A stretch of DNA of 64,000 bases, taken from NCBI GenBank assembly GCA_963169105.1, contig OY720640.1:112826085-112890084 (forward strand). Direction: 5' to 3'. Position 1 is the stretch's first letter. Every line of letters starts with the position of its first letter. The position numbers were made by a program, and so were the translations under genes. The notes beneath the pieces were generated by a model. That model saw nothing but the letters and a program-made list of their open reading frames with translations, ran no database searches and was not told the origin of the DNA. This document shows, in pieces, positions 33,373 to 46,569 of the stretch. The DNA comes from Ceriagrion tenellum. Lineage: Eukaryota; Arthropoda; Insecta; Odonata; Coenagrionidae.

Positions 33373-35595
33373 ATTAGTATGATCATAAATGTATGATGGC
33401 ATCATTGGAAATCATGTTGGAGAATATTAAGGTGTATGAAGTATTATCTTCGGCCGAATTAATTTAATTACCAAATAATGACGAAATCTAGACGCATGTC
33501 CTACCTTTTTTCCAATATGGCCACAACCCTATACGTTTTCTGTAAAATATTAACACCATCGGTTTGTTTGCATGGTACACCATTTTTTAAGAAGGAGAAT
33601 TTTCTGCAGAAAACTGGCGTACAGCACAGCACTAAAAAACATAGCTTTTTATTTATTTGCGGATAATATTTTTTCATATTTTTTGACTTTTGTTTCCTTC
33701 AACTTCTTTAAAATTATTTGTACATGCGCGCGGCCAGGTGGGTGATGAGAGCAGAATCCCAACGGAGTGCAAATCTCACTTTTTTTTGCGTATATTCTGT
33801 CTTCTGGGCATCTTACACTCTAATATCGTTCTCTTTTTTCCTTCGATTGCACGCTTTTGCGATTCCTTTTACGAAGTTAGATAACTCACCTCCACCTCCA
33901 CCTTCAAGTGAAGAGAGTTTGCTATGAGATTTTTTAATTCGCTACCAGTTGTGCAGCTCAGTAACTCGGTAGGATATGCTAGTGATGTCCGTCATCTCTT
34001 GAAACATTTCATTGAGGCTCCCTCTTCTGCGGGATTTTAATCATTATCTCTTAATATCCTATTTTGAGGAAGTAGTCTCATTCTGCTAACAATTCTACTC
34101 ACCGTAAAAAATCGTAGAATATAGCATGAGAACTAGAGAATAAAAGTCATTAGGGAGCATTTAAAACAACGAACACTGTTAGAGTGTTTTTGTTAAGTCA
34201 ATTAGTTATATAGGCTCAAGGTAAGGTTAGATAGCACTCAAGGTAATAAAATATTGGTCGTAAAACGCCCACCAAAATTCACTCCTACAAAATAGCAGCA
34301 AGGCAAGTTTATACGGTGAGGGTGAAAAACCACCACATGGAACAGCCGGTAACTGTTACGTCGTCAGTGGTCACGATTGTTTAATAAAATCCACAAATTT
34401 TTATTATACTGATTGATTCAATAAATACTCAGAAGAACAAACGGAGAAAGCAGATGGAGAATAATTGTTAACTATCCTAGATAGATTTAAAAGAAAGGAC
34501 TGGGAACAGATATACATTTTTCCGGCATAATTACGAACGGTTACACACCTTGCAACCTACTTTTCTTAATTCCTCACAGCAACTGAGTTAAACGCTCAGA
34601 ACACCAAACGGGATTAGGAGGAGGTAGTGAGATGGGAGAATGGTCAAGTGATTACATGCACTGCCGGAGTAAAAACACTCAATACTTGGAAAGTGTAATA
34701 ATCCCGATGATCACAGTGCAAATAAATTTCCATTTTTTGGCATATTTTGCATCAAAAGCTTATCAACACAAATAAGGAACCGTGAGAGAAGATATATAAC
34801 ATAATTTTGAAGTTAAAATCCATGCCACGATTGAAACGTCCCAAGTTATGGCTAGATCTGTACGTTATGTATTAAATTCTACATTAAAACAATGTAAAAT
34901 CGTCATCTCATGAAACCTGGAATGCACAAATCTGAAGTAGTAATGAAATATTGGGTTGAAAAATTATAAAACGTGAAAATAACACGAAACAAGAGCGTCA
35001 AATGCAATTGCTATAGCTCGGGTGAGGTTTGTCAACTTTCACAGCTTTCCAGATGTTCCACACGGTGCGCATCAAAAGTTTTTAGACCGAACGGCAAAAA
35101 CGTAAATACAGGCAAAGGTGATTGTTCTGATGATAGAAGAGATAAAGAAAATAAAATATCGGGAGAGTCATGCTATGGGCCGTGCATATACCAGGTGAAC
35201 TGACATGGAATTACTAAGAAATCAGTAAGAAACTTACATAGACTAGAAAAGAATAAGCAGGAATCAAAATTTAAGTTTGGCAGATCTAACAGAGTAGGAG
35301 TGTTTGACAAATATAAGGTGCAATTACGTGCTGTGGTGAAAAATCTCGACTAGAAAGAATTTCAAAAGCAAAAACTCAACACATAGCATCCATGATTGTC
35401 CGACATTAAGCACAATTTCATTTGAAGCCCAGCTGAGCAAATACTAATATGTTAACTTTTAGGAAATGTGGCTATTGACTTAAAAATTATATAATTTCAT
35501 AATACAAATTGGAAATAACCAAAGGCTATCAAGATTATTTTGAAATATAATGTAACTCATGCAATATCATTATTACTAATTTATATAGCTAATTA
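33373..35595. other. AT-rich sequence, no gene recognised
   Basis: A 76-codon plus-strand frame (34973-35203) is cysteine-rich but matches no family I know. A tandem cacctccacct tract lies near 33889-33903. Nothing else was supported. Confidence 0.4.
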
Positions 35596-35597
35596 TC

Positions 35598-36048
35598 GTA
35601 TCTACAACTAGATCTACATAATATCCCGCGAGCCGTAGCCGAGTGTGGTAGGGGGTGTTAGGTCACCAGCCGTGTAAAGGCGTAAGTTTTTTGGAGATGA
35701 AATGATGACATGTATTGTAGGAGTGTATTTAGTGGAGCTCTCTTATTTTATCGCATCTGTCAGACCTAGAGATGAAGTGAGGAGTCATGATAATATTCTA
35801 CATGTCGCTCTGAAAAATATCTATTCTGAATTTATCAAGCAACCTAAGCCTAGCTTGTAGCCTCCGAGTCTGTAGGGGTTCCCACTAAAAGTTGTGAGAT
35901 ACTATATGTACGCTAATAGCAGTTTTTAACGAATCGCGCTGCTTTCCTTTGTATTTTGTTTTATTTTGTTAAATCTTTGTAAACGGGGTGCCAAATACTC
36001 GCGGCGTTTTCTAGATGTAGCCTAACTAGAGCAAAGTAGCAGCTCTTT
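35598..36048 (-). mobile_element. 5'-truncated CR1/L2-like LINE, copy 2
   Basis: This copy matches 11600-12140 along its length. Shared blocks include ggtgttaggtcaccag, gtgtatttagtggag, cttattttatcgc, gtcatgataatattct and the tactcgcggcg region. A tctacaactagatctacat tail lies at the low-coordinate (3') end. Only the last part of the reading frame and the 3' untranslated region remain. It lacks the tandem duplication seen in copy 1. Confidence 0.85.
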
Positions 36049-36365
36049 GACCATCAATAATGTTTAATTTATTGACAATTAAACCCTAGACAAACATACA
36101 AATTAATTTCTAGCTGGTTCAACCCAGACAGGCAGGATATTAAGAATAATGAAGGGGAAAGAAGAATACATTGAGTACAACCAACATAATGACAAATCTA
36201 ACTGGGGAAGGCAAAAGTTGTAAGAGGACACAACGATGAAATAAGAACAGGCGTTGCGGTAAAAAAAAAGCGTCTGGAGAACATTCCCATGTAAAACTAC
36301 CCATTTAAATCACGGATGATGGGTCGACAAAGCGAACGAGAGGGTAATAGAATAAAATAAAATCA
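36049..36365. other. AT-rich spacer, no gene recognised
   Basis: No feature was recognised. Confidence 0.4.
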
Positions 36366-36369
36366 CGGA

Positions 36370-36765
36370 GTGAGAGAGAGGGGAGAAAGAGTGAGATTTC
36401 TTTATTTTTTATTATCGTTCCCCCTGCGAGGCATTCGTGAAATCCTTGTGCGCGCTCCTGGCGTTTCTCTTTTTTTTGTTAATCCATTCGTCCCGATGTT
36501 CCCTCAGAGCCATCCAACGGCAGCCCTTCCAACCCTCGTCCACTTTTCCCCTTTTCTCTGTGGTGTGTCTGCCTCCTCCCTCCTTCCCTCCCGCGCTCAC
36601 CTGAAACTAATTGCAAGACCCAGTCACAAGGGTTGGGATGTCGCTTTATTTTGCGGAAAAATACATGGTTTTTCTACATTTCCCCTTGAACCAAGCGTCC
36701 CACTGGCGGTTTTTTTAAAATCAGCTGACGGGACTAGATATAAAAATTTAGGGGTAAGTTAGGTA
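36370..36765. other. GC-richer island
   Basis: The island carries a 130-codon plus-strand frame (36370-36762) with a minus-strand frame inside it. The peptide is proline- and serine-rich in part with no domain, no signal of a start context and no similarity I recognise. I do not call it a gene. Confidence 0.3.
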
Positions 36766-36835
36766 AAAAATATTTGACCGTTGAATGATAAAAAAACAGT
36801 TTATAATGTAGATGTAATATAATATAATGCATCAA

Positions 36836-37003
36836 GAAATAGCTAATTTTAAGTAAAATTGAATGGATTTATATGTTACAATCCCTATATTTATCGCAGA
36901 GAAAACAAAAGAATTGGGTTATTGAGGGTTAAATGATGAAAATAATAAAATATATGCAATATATCCTTTATGATATGCTTAAAGTTATCCATTTACAGTC
37001 TGA
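36836..37003 (+). repeat. Direct repeat, left copy (~168 bp)
   Basis: The segment is nearly identical to 38121-38288. Shared blocks include taattttaagtaaaattga, gggttattgagggttaaatg and aataaaatatatgcaatata, and both end at atttacagtctg. Only about a dozen differences were seen. Confidence 0.85.
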
Positions 37004-38120
37004 AATGGCCGGATTCCTAGAAAACTCTTTTGTTAGTTTTCGTCGGCTGAGGTCAGGGAGGCATTATGTACGGTTGTAGGTTGTAAGTCCGTTTCTCTTG
37101 AAATTCGAAGCATCGATTTTGATCACCAAAACACATCGAGTGACCAAAATAATCGACACGATGATATATCCGAATAAAACCAATATTACAATTGATGATA
37201 ATCCGGCAAACCGAAAAATCATTCGATTCAGATATCAAATACAAGAGCTATAATAGTACATCGTACAACGTCCATATTTACCGCCACAAAAATATAGATG
37301 GAGCACATCGGCACATCCGCTCCGGCGTATTCATAAGAAAATCTACGAATGGACGTACGGAATGAGATGTAAGGTTACCAGACAGCAAAAAGAGTGAGTA
37401 GAAAAAACGAAAAGGCTAAAAAGTGATGTAAAATTCGACAATTTAATTAGATATCACGTTATGCATATTGTTTATAAGGACACAGAGTCGCTCAACGTAT
37501 CTGCTCAAGAATAACTTCACCAAGCTTGTCTCTTTCATGGATCTACTAGTGCGATCTAGTGCGATCGCCTTGAAGGAAAATATCACGGTGATAGGCTCCG
37601 AATTAATAACTCAAGTGAGAAACACACTCACACATCAGTATTGCCAATCGTAATGTATACCACACCCTATTGAGATAAAAATCGTCAATGTCTCTCAGTT
37701 TATAATGTAGCCAGCAAAACGTTGAGGATCAATTTTAATGCTTGTAAGAAATTGCCTCTGACTGCTCTAGTTTCCGAGAATGATATATCACCTTTCATAT
37801 TTAATCGCAAAGGTAATAATTTATGTTTATAGAATCTTATTATTTACGTAAATTAAGGGATGTTAGAAGTGGAGTTTTTCGCTGTCATATGTGAATTAAC
37901 GAGAAAAACTACTGCTGTAGGTGGTAAATGAATATTTAACGATGCAAGTTCATTCAAAAGTGTTTTAAACCTCCTTAGCCCTCTAGAATCCTCTGTGACT
38001 TGGAGGTGACATATCACATAAATGTGTTTATTCTCTGTTCACACTTCATTGCCCCTAGATTCCATTGTAAAATCTGAGTCACTGTGACTATGTTTGCAAA
38101 TAAATGTTTAAGATTTAACA
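37004..38120. other. Sequence between the direct repeats, no gene recognised
   Basis: This 1.1-kb interval has no reverse transcriptase, integrase or transposase frame. If the direct repeats are terminal repeats, this would be the interior of a non-autonomous element, but that is not established. Confidence 0.4.
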
Positions 38121-38288
38121 AAAAATATCTAATTTTAAGTAAAATTGATTGGATTTATATGTTACAATTCCTATATTTATTGCAGAAAAAACAAAAGAAA
38201 TGGGTTATTGAGGGTTAAATGATAAAAATAATAAAATATATGCAATATATCCTTCATGATATGCTAAAAGTTATCCATTTACAGTCTG
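38121..38288 (+). repeat. Direct repeat, right copy (~168 bp)
   Basis: This is the partner of 36836-37003, in the same orientation and 1,285 bp downstream. Confidence 0.85.
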
Positions 38289-38339
38289 CAAATACATGAC
38301 TGTAAATACAGACGAGGAATTAAGAAGCTGAGAGGACAG

Positions 38340-39260
38340 ATGACGGCAAAATGCGGCTCTTGATGGTGTCCTTCCCCCCAATCGGTCCTTCTATTCCACT
38401 TTTCATTCTCATTCCGCTACCCCTTTACTCCCACCATCTCTCTTTTGGTGAAACCAATCATTTTGACCACCCGCGAGTCTCTGTTGTTGGAACAAAGCCA
38501 TTGATCACTCACTCTTCCCTCCCTCCGCACACATATATATGTATATACAGAGCCACATCACCGTCGGCGATAGCATTTCGTACCCGAGCACACGCTGTTT
38601 CGACCAACCGTGCCGTACACTCTTCTCCTCCAGGCCTCCACCTCCACTCTCCACCCCCCCAAGGCCCCCAATGACAACCCCTCCTCCTAAATCTCATTCC
38701 AATAAAATAACACCCCATGCCACCACCACCACTAAAACAATTCCTCCGTCCCCATCACGAAAAAGATCAACCGGCCCTAAAACGACACACTGAGGTACCA
38801 TCCGTTTCTAAATGTTATCGTCACCGTTCCCCCCTCCACCCCACAACTGAAAGCGGCCAAAATCCCGTCGCTTCGTAATTGCTTCCAAATGCCCCGATTT
38901 CATTTATTCGCGTCCCTCGGTTTTCAAAGCAACGTTATCTTTTGTCGGAGCGCTGTGGGGATTAGTAACGTTTCGAATCCGAGCATGTATCTAATATTAC
39001 CCTCTTGTGTTCTGCCTGCGAACGAGAGGAAAATCGGTTCTTCCTTTCCTGCTGGTATATTTCTCTCCCCGCATGACTTACCAACGTCCCGCGGTATCAA
39101 TTGTTCGAATGCACCCGCAAAATGCTAGTGGATTGAGGGAGCATTATGCCGGTTCACGTTACCCTGACAACCGACTCCGTGCGGCTCATGAGTTTAATTA
39201 ACGTCCGGTCTGTTTCCCCACCTCATCGCCGTGATTGAAACTCGCCGGCGAAAGTGACAA
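38340..39260. other. GC-richer island with a cytosine-rich core
   Basis: The core at 38600-38700 is dominated by C on the plus strand, with ccaccacca repeats near 38719-38731. The part after 38870 has more balanced base use. Frames at 38351-38793 and 38889-39201 overlap in different phases and show no domain. Confidence 0.3.
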
Positions 39261-41375
39261 TTACGCGATTTGGAACCATCATTTTTTTAAATTAAATGCA
39301 AACTCTGCCTACTATGGTGGAGCGGAACTAATTAGTTTGTGACCAAGATAAAATTGGTATTCAGGATTAATCTAATGAGATCGAATATTTCTTATTACTC
39401 AGTAAGTTTCGCTCTAAACAATATAGAACACTACGTTTGCAGAACTAGGGGTTTTAAGAAAGGAAATAACACTCATTCAAATGTGAAAAAGGAACACGAT
39501 GGGATGAATTAGCAATTCCTCGCTGCTAAACGGAATTAACAGCAAAAATGAATTCATCATACAACTTATTAGGGAAGAGGAATTTTAGGACATAAGAGAC
39601 CAATGATAAAACCCTTTTCAAACAAACTTGAAGCAATTGACTATCGTTATGAGGGCACGAAATCAAATTTCACTACGTTGAAGTTCTTCCTCAAGCGACC
39701 AAAATCGTTATAATGACGTACACACTAGATAGTAAACGATTAGTTTCCAAGACATTAGATGGCTTCATGACTTGCTCAAATTTTAGACTCATTTGCGGTA
39801 GGAATTATAAGCAAAGATGATCATCAATCGAGCTTGAATGATCAGTTCCTCTGTTGAATCTGACGGATAATTGATGGATACTATAATTCTTATCAAGGCC
39901 GAAATTATATTACGGAGTACTCTTGATAGTTAAATACTATTAGAGTATTTAAACTTGGTTTTTATATACAACACAAAGTGAATTTCTACAAAATTTCGTA
40001 AAAAATTACTTTGCATTCGTATCGATTACGGATACAAATATTAAATGCCTCTACGATGGGACACATGCCATAGTCAGGTCAAAAATTGGATTTATTTGGT
40101 ATTAGGAAAATTATCTTCTTCCTCTCGTTATTAAAACGATGTATTTACAGGGATCGCCATTCAATGGTTGAATGGAATCTTGGACAAAAAAATTCGAAAA
40201 AAAATGATTATCTGATACTTTACTTTCCTGAAATTCTTGAAAAACAAGTAATTAGATTGTCGACTACAAAACACCACCATAAAAAGATCCCTTGTGATTT
40301 CCACAAAACAGCGTCAGGGCAGACACAAGTAATCTACTAAGCTCCTAAGACGTAAGCTAAAAAAAACAAACCTAAGGTGCGTAATTAGGTAATTAAATCA
40401 ATACACTATTTAAATGAATTCAAGCGTAATACACAAAAGTTATTGCCCATTTCTCAATCACAAGAAGTTGATATATTCCGCAGCGTAAATGACCCAGATA
40501 GACGAAGGATAAACCGAGAAACATCCTCCAATAGCGCGAAACTTAAGCACTCTCAATTATTTATTTCATTTTTATGTAACATTATCAAGCTGTCACTGAT
40601 TACAGCTTGAGTTGCTTAGAAGAAATTATGGGTTGAAAGCGCTTCTTTATTAATGATAATACCTCTGGGACTAAGATAACTATGGAAATGACTTCGTAAA
40701 AAGGGTGTAACTACTTACAATATCAGCAAACCAGGGGATTTTCTTGACTTCATTAGTGGCATTTTACTTACCTGAAATGATAACATACAAGAATTAGTGA
40801 CACAGAATTTTCTAAGCATTAAAAAGTCTAAATTTGGTAGCATGACCAACGCTTATATTCTTTTAAATGAAAAGATTTATCAACCTACAAATATCAAGGA
40901 AAAATAATTGGCATTTTATCAAAAAATATTACTTTAAAAGCTCCTAAATTTTTACATAGAACAATCATATAGAAAACATACTTCTTGGTAAATAATACTG
41001 TAATTACTATCCCTCAAAAGTAACACATGTCATTCAGTTTCACGTATATATATTATCGCTGTTTCAATATTCGGTATTTTCTGGAAGGCCACAAGTATTT
41101 ACGTGAGTTTATGATTTACCCCCAAAGAGACCAAATAGTCAAGTAGATTATATTTTTACAGAAATATACGAAAATTTTTGGTGGAATAAGGAATAAGAAT
41201 GATTGCTTGTATTCTTGCCAATACATCATCGTATCTCTATGCTCGTAATGCACTTAGACCATATACAGTATTTACTACTCACTCACTGGCTTAATACCTG
41301 TAATAGTCGCAATATTTCATCTCTCTCAATTTTTCAGGTACTTCCATGTTACATACCTAATTTCGGATAGTTATT
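39261..41375. other. AT-rich sequence, no gene recognised
   Basis: Only one frame above 80 codons (40086-40340) is present, with no domain. No repeat was recognised. Confidence 0.4.
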
Positions 41376-41378
41376 ATT

Positions 41379-41495
41379 AGTAACTTAAATAAAACTTTGT
41401 ATACTCCACTATAGGTGTTAACCTATAGTGGAGTATACAAAGATTTACTAACCACTAACCTATAGTGGAGTATACAAAGTTTTATTTGAATTACT
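41379..41495. repeat. Foldback element with a third, internal copy of its arm
   Basis: The arms at 41379-41416 and 41458-41495 are inverted 38-bp copies containing ctttgtatactccactatag and its complement, with about two differences. A third copy of the core, cctatagtggagtatacaaa, lies at 41422-41441 in the right-arm orientation. The left arm could therefore pair with either. Confidence 0.9.
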
Positions 41496-44385
41496 ATAAA
41501 CTACTTCCACAAAGTCAAGCCTGGAACCATTTCCTTTGTAGTTATAATTGCATGTATAGTTTCTTATCAACCACAGAGAATTTTCTTGATGCCATTGCCC
41601 AAGAGCCCAGCTCTTGCATTTACTAGCCTTTTACGCGCGTAAGTTTCTGAAGCTCTAAGGGATAAACTAATTTAGCTGGAATGGATATTTTTAACACTTG
41701 TGTCCTGAATATTTCGACCCAGGATAGATCATTTACCTATTGAATCAAAACTGTAGTCCCCAAACATCCATTTTTTTCACTTCCGACAGATAACAGCATG
41801 GTAATTAGGCTCTGCAACTGAGGCTGCCACAACTTAACCTTCCCACATTCTCTAATGATTCGACTTCCCACTTCTCTAATGATCGAGGAACGAAATATAT
41901 TGCTTCAGCACTCTTGAGTAATAGAGGGATGGTATTCATTTTTCCATCTGTCTAAGACAACAGTGCCATGGAAAGTCCGCTTTGAGAACACATCCCTATT
42001 TCTACAAAAATTTAAGTCTTACCAATATTTTTAATTTATAACGAAAATATGAATCACAAAACTTACCACCTGTTCATGTTTCCTGTAACATGTAATCGAA
42101 GGGTAAAATCATCACCCGCAAATGGGGAGAGATAGTGGAGAGATCACTTAGGTATTTTTTATTACTTAGGCCATGGATGATTACGCTTGTCCTTGCTAAT
42201 CGTTGACTACATCGAAGAAAAGGCCTTGATAGGTATTTTCGATGGTTACATAAAATATTAGAAAAATAAATGCATGCTTACGAAAGAAAATAATGAACGC
42301 AGAGCAGGGAAGAGGAGCAGAAAACGAAGAAAATGAAAGCCAAACATAGAGCCAGAGAAGACGTGGAAAATGGAAAAGAAAAAATAAAAGCGGGGAGAAT
42401 ATTAGGCAAAGGTTGCAAAATTCGAGGGAAAAATAAAAATGCTTTGTTGAAAATTCCTACCTCAGAGTAATATGGAGTTAATGCGGCATGGACAGATATG
42501 AAGTATATAGATTATATACTTGGGCCATAATGAATAAACATTCGCATAACGGAAGACTTCATGAGGAAAATGAGTTTATGGATGTATAGCTGTTAATATA
42601 AAGCTAAAATGAGTGTCTCTCAATCACAAGGAAATTTAGTGTGTGCCACACGTTTTTTAAGTTTGATTGTAAGATATAACATGAAAATGACCATGATGAT
42701 GTGTCACATCGAGCATTATTAAGGAGGAGGAAAGGGAAGGGAGAAGGAAATGGACTCCCTGTGGGAATTTTGATATTTTAGATTAAAGGATGGTAAAATA
42801 TATTTTTTATTCCAAGCTCTAAAAAGTCTACGCCCAAAATAGAAGAATATTATCGAAAAATCCGGCATTGGCCTTGTGATAGCTCTCGCAAGTACAACTT
42901 TCCGAGGAACAATGATACTTCCCGAGTTGAATGGAACTGCTCTCTCGGAAAAGAAACTTTCCTTCGGCAAAGTTTGAGCAATCGCTGGAAACTTTGGAAG
43001 TTTCTAGGTGAAGCTATTAAGTAATTTCTTGAAAGGGGTAACTGAAGACATTTCTCTAGGCAGTTGTGACGAGCGTAGAAGCGTGTAATAAGAAACGTAC
43101 ACTCATGAATTTCATCATATTTTCTAGCCATTATCACATGGGTTATTACAATAGGAGAAGAGTTAAAAGATCATCTTTATTGAAAGAACTTAGAGGACAA
43201 ACTAGGAGATATGCACGATAAACGTTTAAATTTAAAAAAAATTGCTGGAATATTTTGAAGACCTAATTTTACTTGATTTGATGTCTTGATTTTCTTGGTA
43301 ATGTGCTTGATGTCTTGACTCAACGTCTAAAAATTTTCAGATTTAAAAGGATAGTAACGTGATGTAAAAATACATATTGGGGATATGACTTCTTTTTTTA
43401 TGAGAGTTATTAGTTAAAGACCGGAGCAATGGTAGCTTATGACCAAAAAGTAAAAATACTCTATACTACTGCGGGCCAAGGAGAGAGCGAAGAAAAAATA
43501 ATTCGTTTTGTTAAAAATTAAGTTCTAATTTTTCACTGGGCATAATAAGATGGCGTTCCTCAATCTTTCAATGATGGATAGCATTATCCTAGTCATTTTA
43601 GAGTAGGACGTAATAGAATTGTTTTGTGCGCGCAAAGAAAATTGACGACTGGCATCGGTTGTTTACAATTTGTCATGAAGACTGAAATTATCATGTGCAA
43701 ATTAAAATTAAACAGCTGAAAGTAAAAACCAGAGAGTAAAATGAGAAGAGTAACTAACGTTTTTTTGGTGAACTGTGCGGTTTGCGGCGGAATCCTCTAG
43801 GTTAATAATTTTTGCAGCAGTCTTCCAATTTTCTCATCTATACCAAATCGGTGGTGCTTAAAAATTTAGCAATTCGCCACTGAGCTCTTGTTAAGGTGAC
43901 GGAGCAAAAGACGTTTTCTACTCCATTCCGACTGGTAAAGTATCTGTTAAAGAGGTCGGGATGATATGAATAAAATATCACTTCCCAGGATTCCCACCGG
44001 GAGTTCAATTTTGAAAGGAAAAGCAACGTATCTTTTTCCAGAGGTAGTGAGAAATTTCGTATTTTTTTCGCACGTGTCCTCCTATTCGTAAACGATACCT
44101 AATATAAATATTTCCACCATCGTCTTCCGTTTTCCCTCAGCTTGGCTCTCGCTGAAACGCTTTGTGACGGTTTTTGAACTTAAAATGTCATTTCTACATT
44201 TTTTCATTTCGACGCAGATGTCAAAAAACCGTCGGAGAGGTGCTAAAAAAACCGTGTCACCGCAGGAAATAAAGAATTGCCTTCCAGTTAGGTCGACCAA
44301 GTGGGGTTAAGAAAAACTTAAGAGCGAGGGAGGGGCGAGACTTTTATTGCAGTGGGGACCAAGGGAAAAAGAGAAGAAATAATGT
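41496..44385. other. AT-rich sequence, no gene recognised
   Basis: Frames at 42719-43137 and 43838-44300 have no domains. No repeat family was recognised in nearly 3 kb. Confidence 0.4.
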
Positions 44386-44389
44386 ATAT

Positions 44390-45240
44390 CTATAAAGAGA
44401 GATACAGTTGAACGCTACGCGACGTCATCCCTTGCCGCAATTCATTTGTTTTTTCCCCTTTAAAATATTCACTATCCTCGAAACGTATCCATATCGAAAA
44501 AAAGGAAAACTGAGGGGCGAAAATAAATTTAAAAAAAGAAACGCAATGGTTCGAACGTGAGATGAAATTCATGGAGAACATAAATTGATTCCCCACAAGC
44601 GGATTCAGACTACAGCTTGAGTGTTCTGGTGGTGTTTTGAATATCTGTCCTATATTTTTTTCCCTCCTCTCTCTCTCCCTTGAAGCATTATCATTTTTTA
44701 TTTTTATCCTGGTGGTCACACGTGTTTCCATCCCCTGCTCAGTATGTATTGAGTCAGGCGAGCACATGCAAACACAGAACTCCCCCTGACTGCCACCCCT
44801 GAAGTCGTCTGCCTGCCGTCCGTTTTATTTTATTTTTATTGGAACTTTTATTGCCATCCGACGGGTGTCGCCAGTGTCTTCCTCTCTCACCCACTCATAT
44901 CTCCCCCTCTACCACACTCTCTTTTTTTTCAACCCACCCAAGTCACGTGACCTGTGGCAAGTGCGCGCTCCCGCCGCGCAAACGCTCTCCTGAGTCACTG
45001 CCGCCGTACGCGCGTGAGGAGGTAATTTTATGATCGATGGTGCTGCCTCCTGTGAGCGTGTGGGTGAATATGGATTCGCATGAGAAAAAACATACAAAAT
45101 AAAAACAATCCGGTGTTCCATATCCAGACCACGCGACGGTTTGTCGCATTTTTTCACACAAACATATTTTTTTCATTCGAACGGAGTGCGCGGGTTCAGA
45201 GAATGGAGGGACGTAATATTTTTGTGAGTGCTGTGGTTGT
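44390..45240. other. Island with a CpG-dense core
   Basis: The core near 44945-45070 has gtgcgcgctcccgccgcgca and gccgtacgcgcgtgagg, the densest CpG stretch in this half of the window. Frames on both strands overlap. A promoter is possible for a gene starting outside or for a non-coding transcript. No TATA or splice evidence could be fixed. Confidence 0.35.
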
Positions 45241-46565
45241 GGAGGGAAAAGAGAGAATTATGGCAATCTAAACATTAATAAAAATGAAGGAGTAAAACAA
45301 AAATGACACCCGAAATGGCTTTTTGTACAAATAACGGAATGACAATCCGTGTTCTCCTTTCTCGCGTCGCTGGAATTTGATATGAGAAGAGTTTCGATTT
45401 CGCATTATTACTTTTTTAGATTATTTTCTTCTGAGTTACATTCGCCGGTTTTTTGATATTCGATGCCCTTCTTTCCCTTTCTTTTCATTATGAATAATTG
45501 ATGGAAAGACGCCCTTTCGCTTCCTCATCGCTCCCTCTCGCATGCGACGCGATAGAGGTCTTCATTCGTCGCTCCCACGCAGTTGAAGGCAATATATTAT
45601 ATGAGCCTCTGTTATCCGGGGGACTCGCGGGGATGAAATCATCCGACTTTCCATAAATCATCTCTTTTCTTCGCCCTGCGTCATATTTTCCACCACATTG
45701 CCTCCCCTTAAGCCGAAGATTAAAATCATCCCACGTTCTGAAACATATTACAGAAATAATTTGCTCTCATTGTGACGGGATAAAGACTGAAGCGATCCTC
45801 GTTCCTACGAATTCTCACATCAAAAACATATGACATGGCTTTCCCCAATAAAATATCAAACGAAATGAAACATTATATAATGATTCGTTGAAATGTGGAA
45901 AATGAAAACCAATAATAAATAAAAATCTCCGGGATATTATTTTCTTGCAATAACAATTGTACGTCAATTAATCGAATTAATTGAAAAAAATGTTCTGACA
46001 AAATATTAAGCTCTTTAGAGGTGATTAGTTAAAAAAAAACTTTTACCAATGTTTAAACTTCATCAATTATGCCCGGGATATCTTTATGGTATCTTTAATT
46101 GTTGCAAATAAGCAAAAATTTGGACTTTATAACGAAGCAGTAAGGAATGCAAGACTATATCTGCTCAAAGCATAGATTACCATCTAGTACATTCCTTTCT
46201 CCCTTCTCCATCAAACATTCAATAACCCTTTTTCATGATTAAACAAGCTATTCTGATACAAGAATAACAGCATCAAAAACAATCAGTCATTTTTTTCAAG
46301 AAAAAAATGATCAAAGATGTACTAGTCACATTTAAACTAACCAGAAGCGCTATTATTTTCAAAACTCTTGCAACTGCGAGGAAATCCTGCTTGCTAAAAC
46401 GTGATAGTCCATTCTGCTTACAGGATAGCTCTCGACTCTTCAACTTATTCCTTGATATGGAGTCATCATATCATTAAAAAACGACACCGCCTACAGATAT
46501 TAGATTCTTTATTGTTGCAAATGTATTAGCACAGGCATTAAGAAATTCAACCGTACTATCACTAG
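45241..46565. other. AT-rich sequence, no gene recognised
   Basis: No feature was recognised except a short A/T hairpin at about 46286-46313 (tcatttttttcaagaaaaaa with tga). Confidence 0.4.
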
Positions 46566-46569
46566 TCAA

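Noticed and set aside
34973..35203. Cysteine-rich 76-codon frame as a secreted peptide or zinc-binding protein
   Set aside because: No signal peptide, irregular cysteine spacing and AT-rich context. It could be a relic of a cysteine-rich transposase tail but nothing decides this.
36370..36762. 130-codon plus-strand frame as a possible gene
   Set aside because: No domain, no recognisable exon borders, and it sits in a GC-rich island with a frame on the other strand too.
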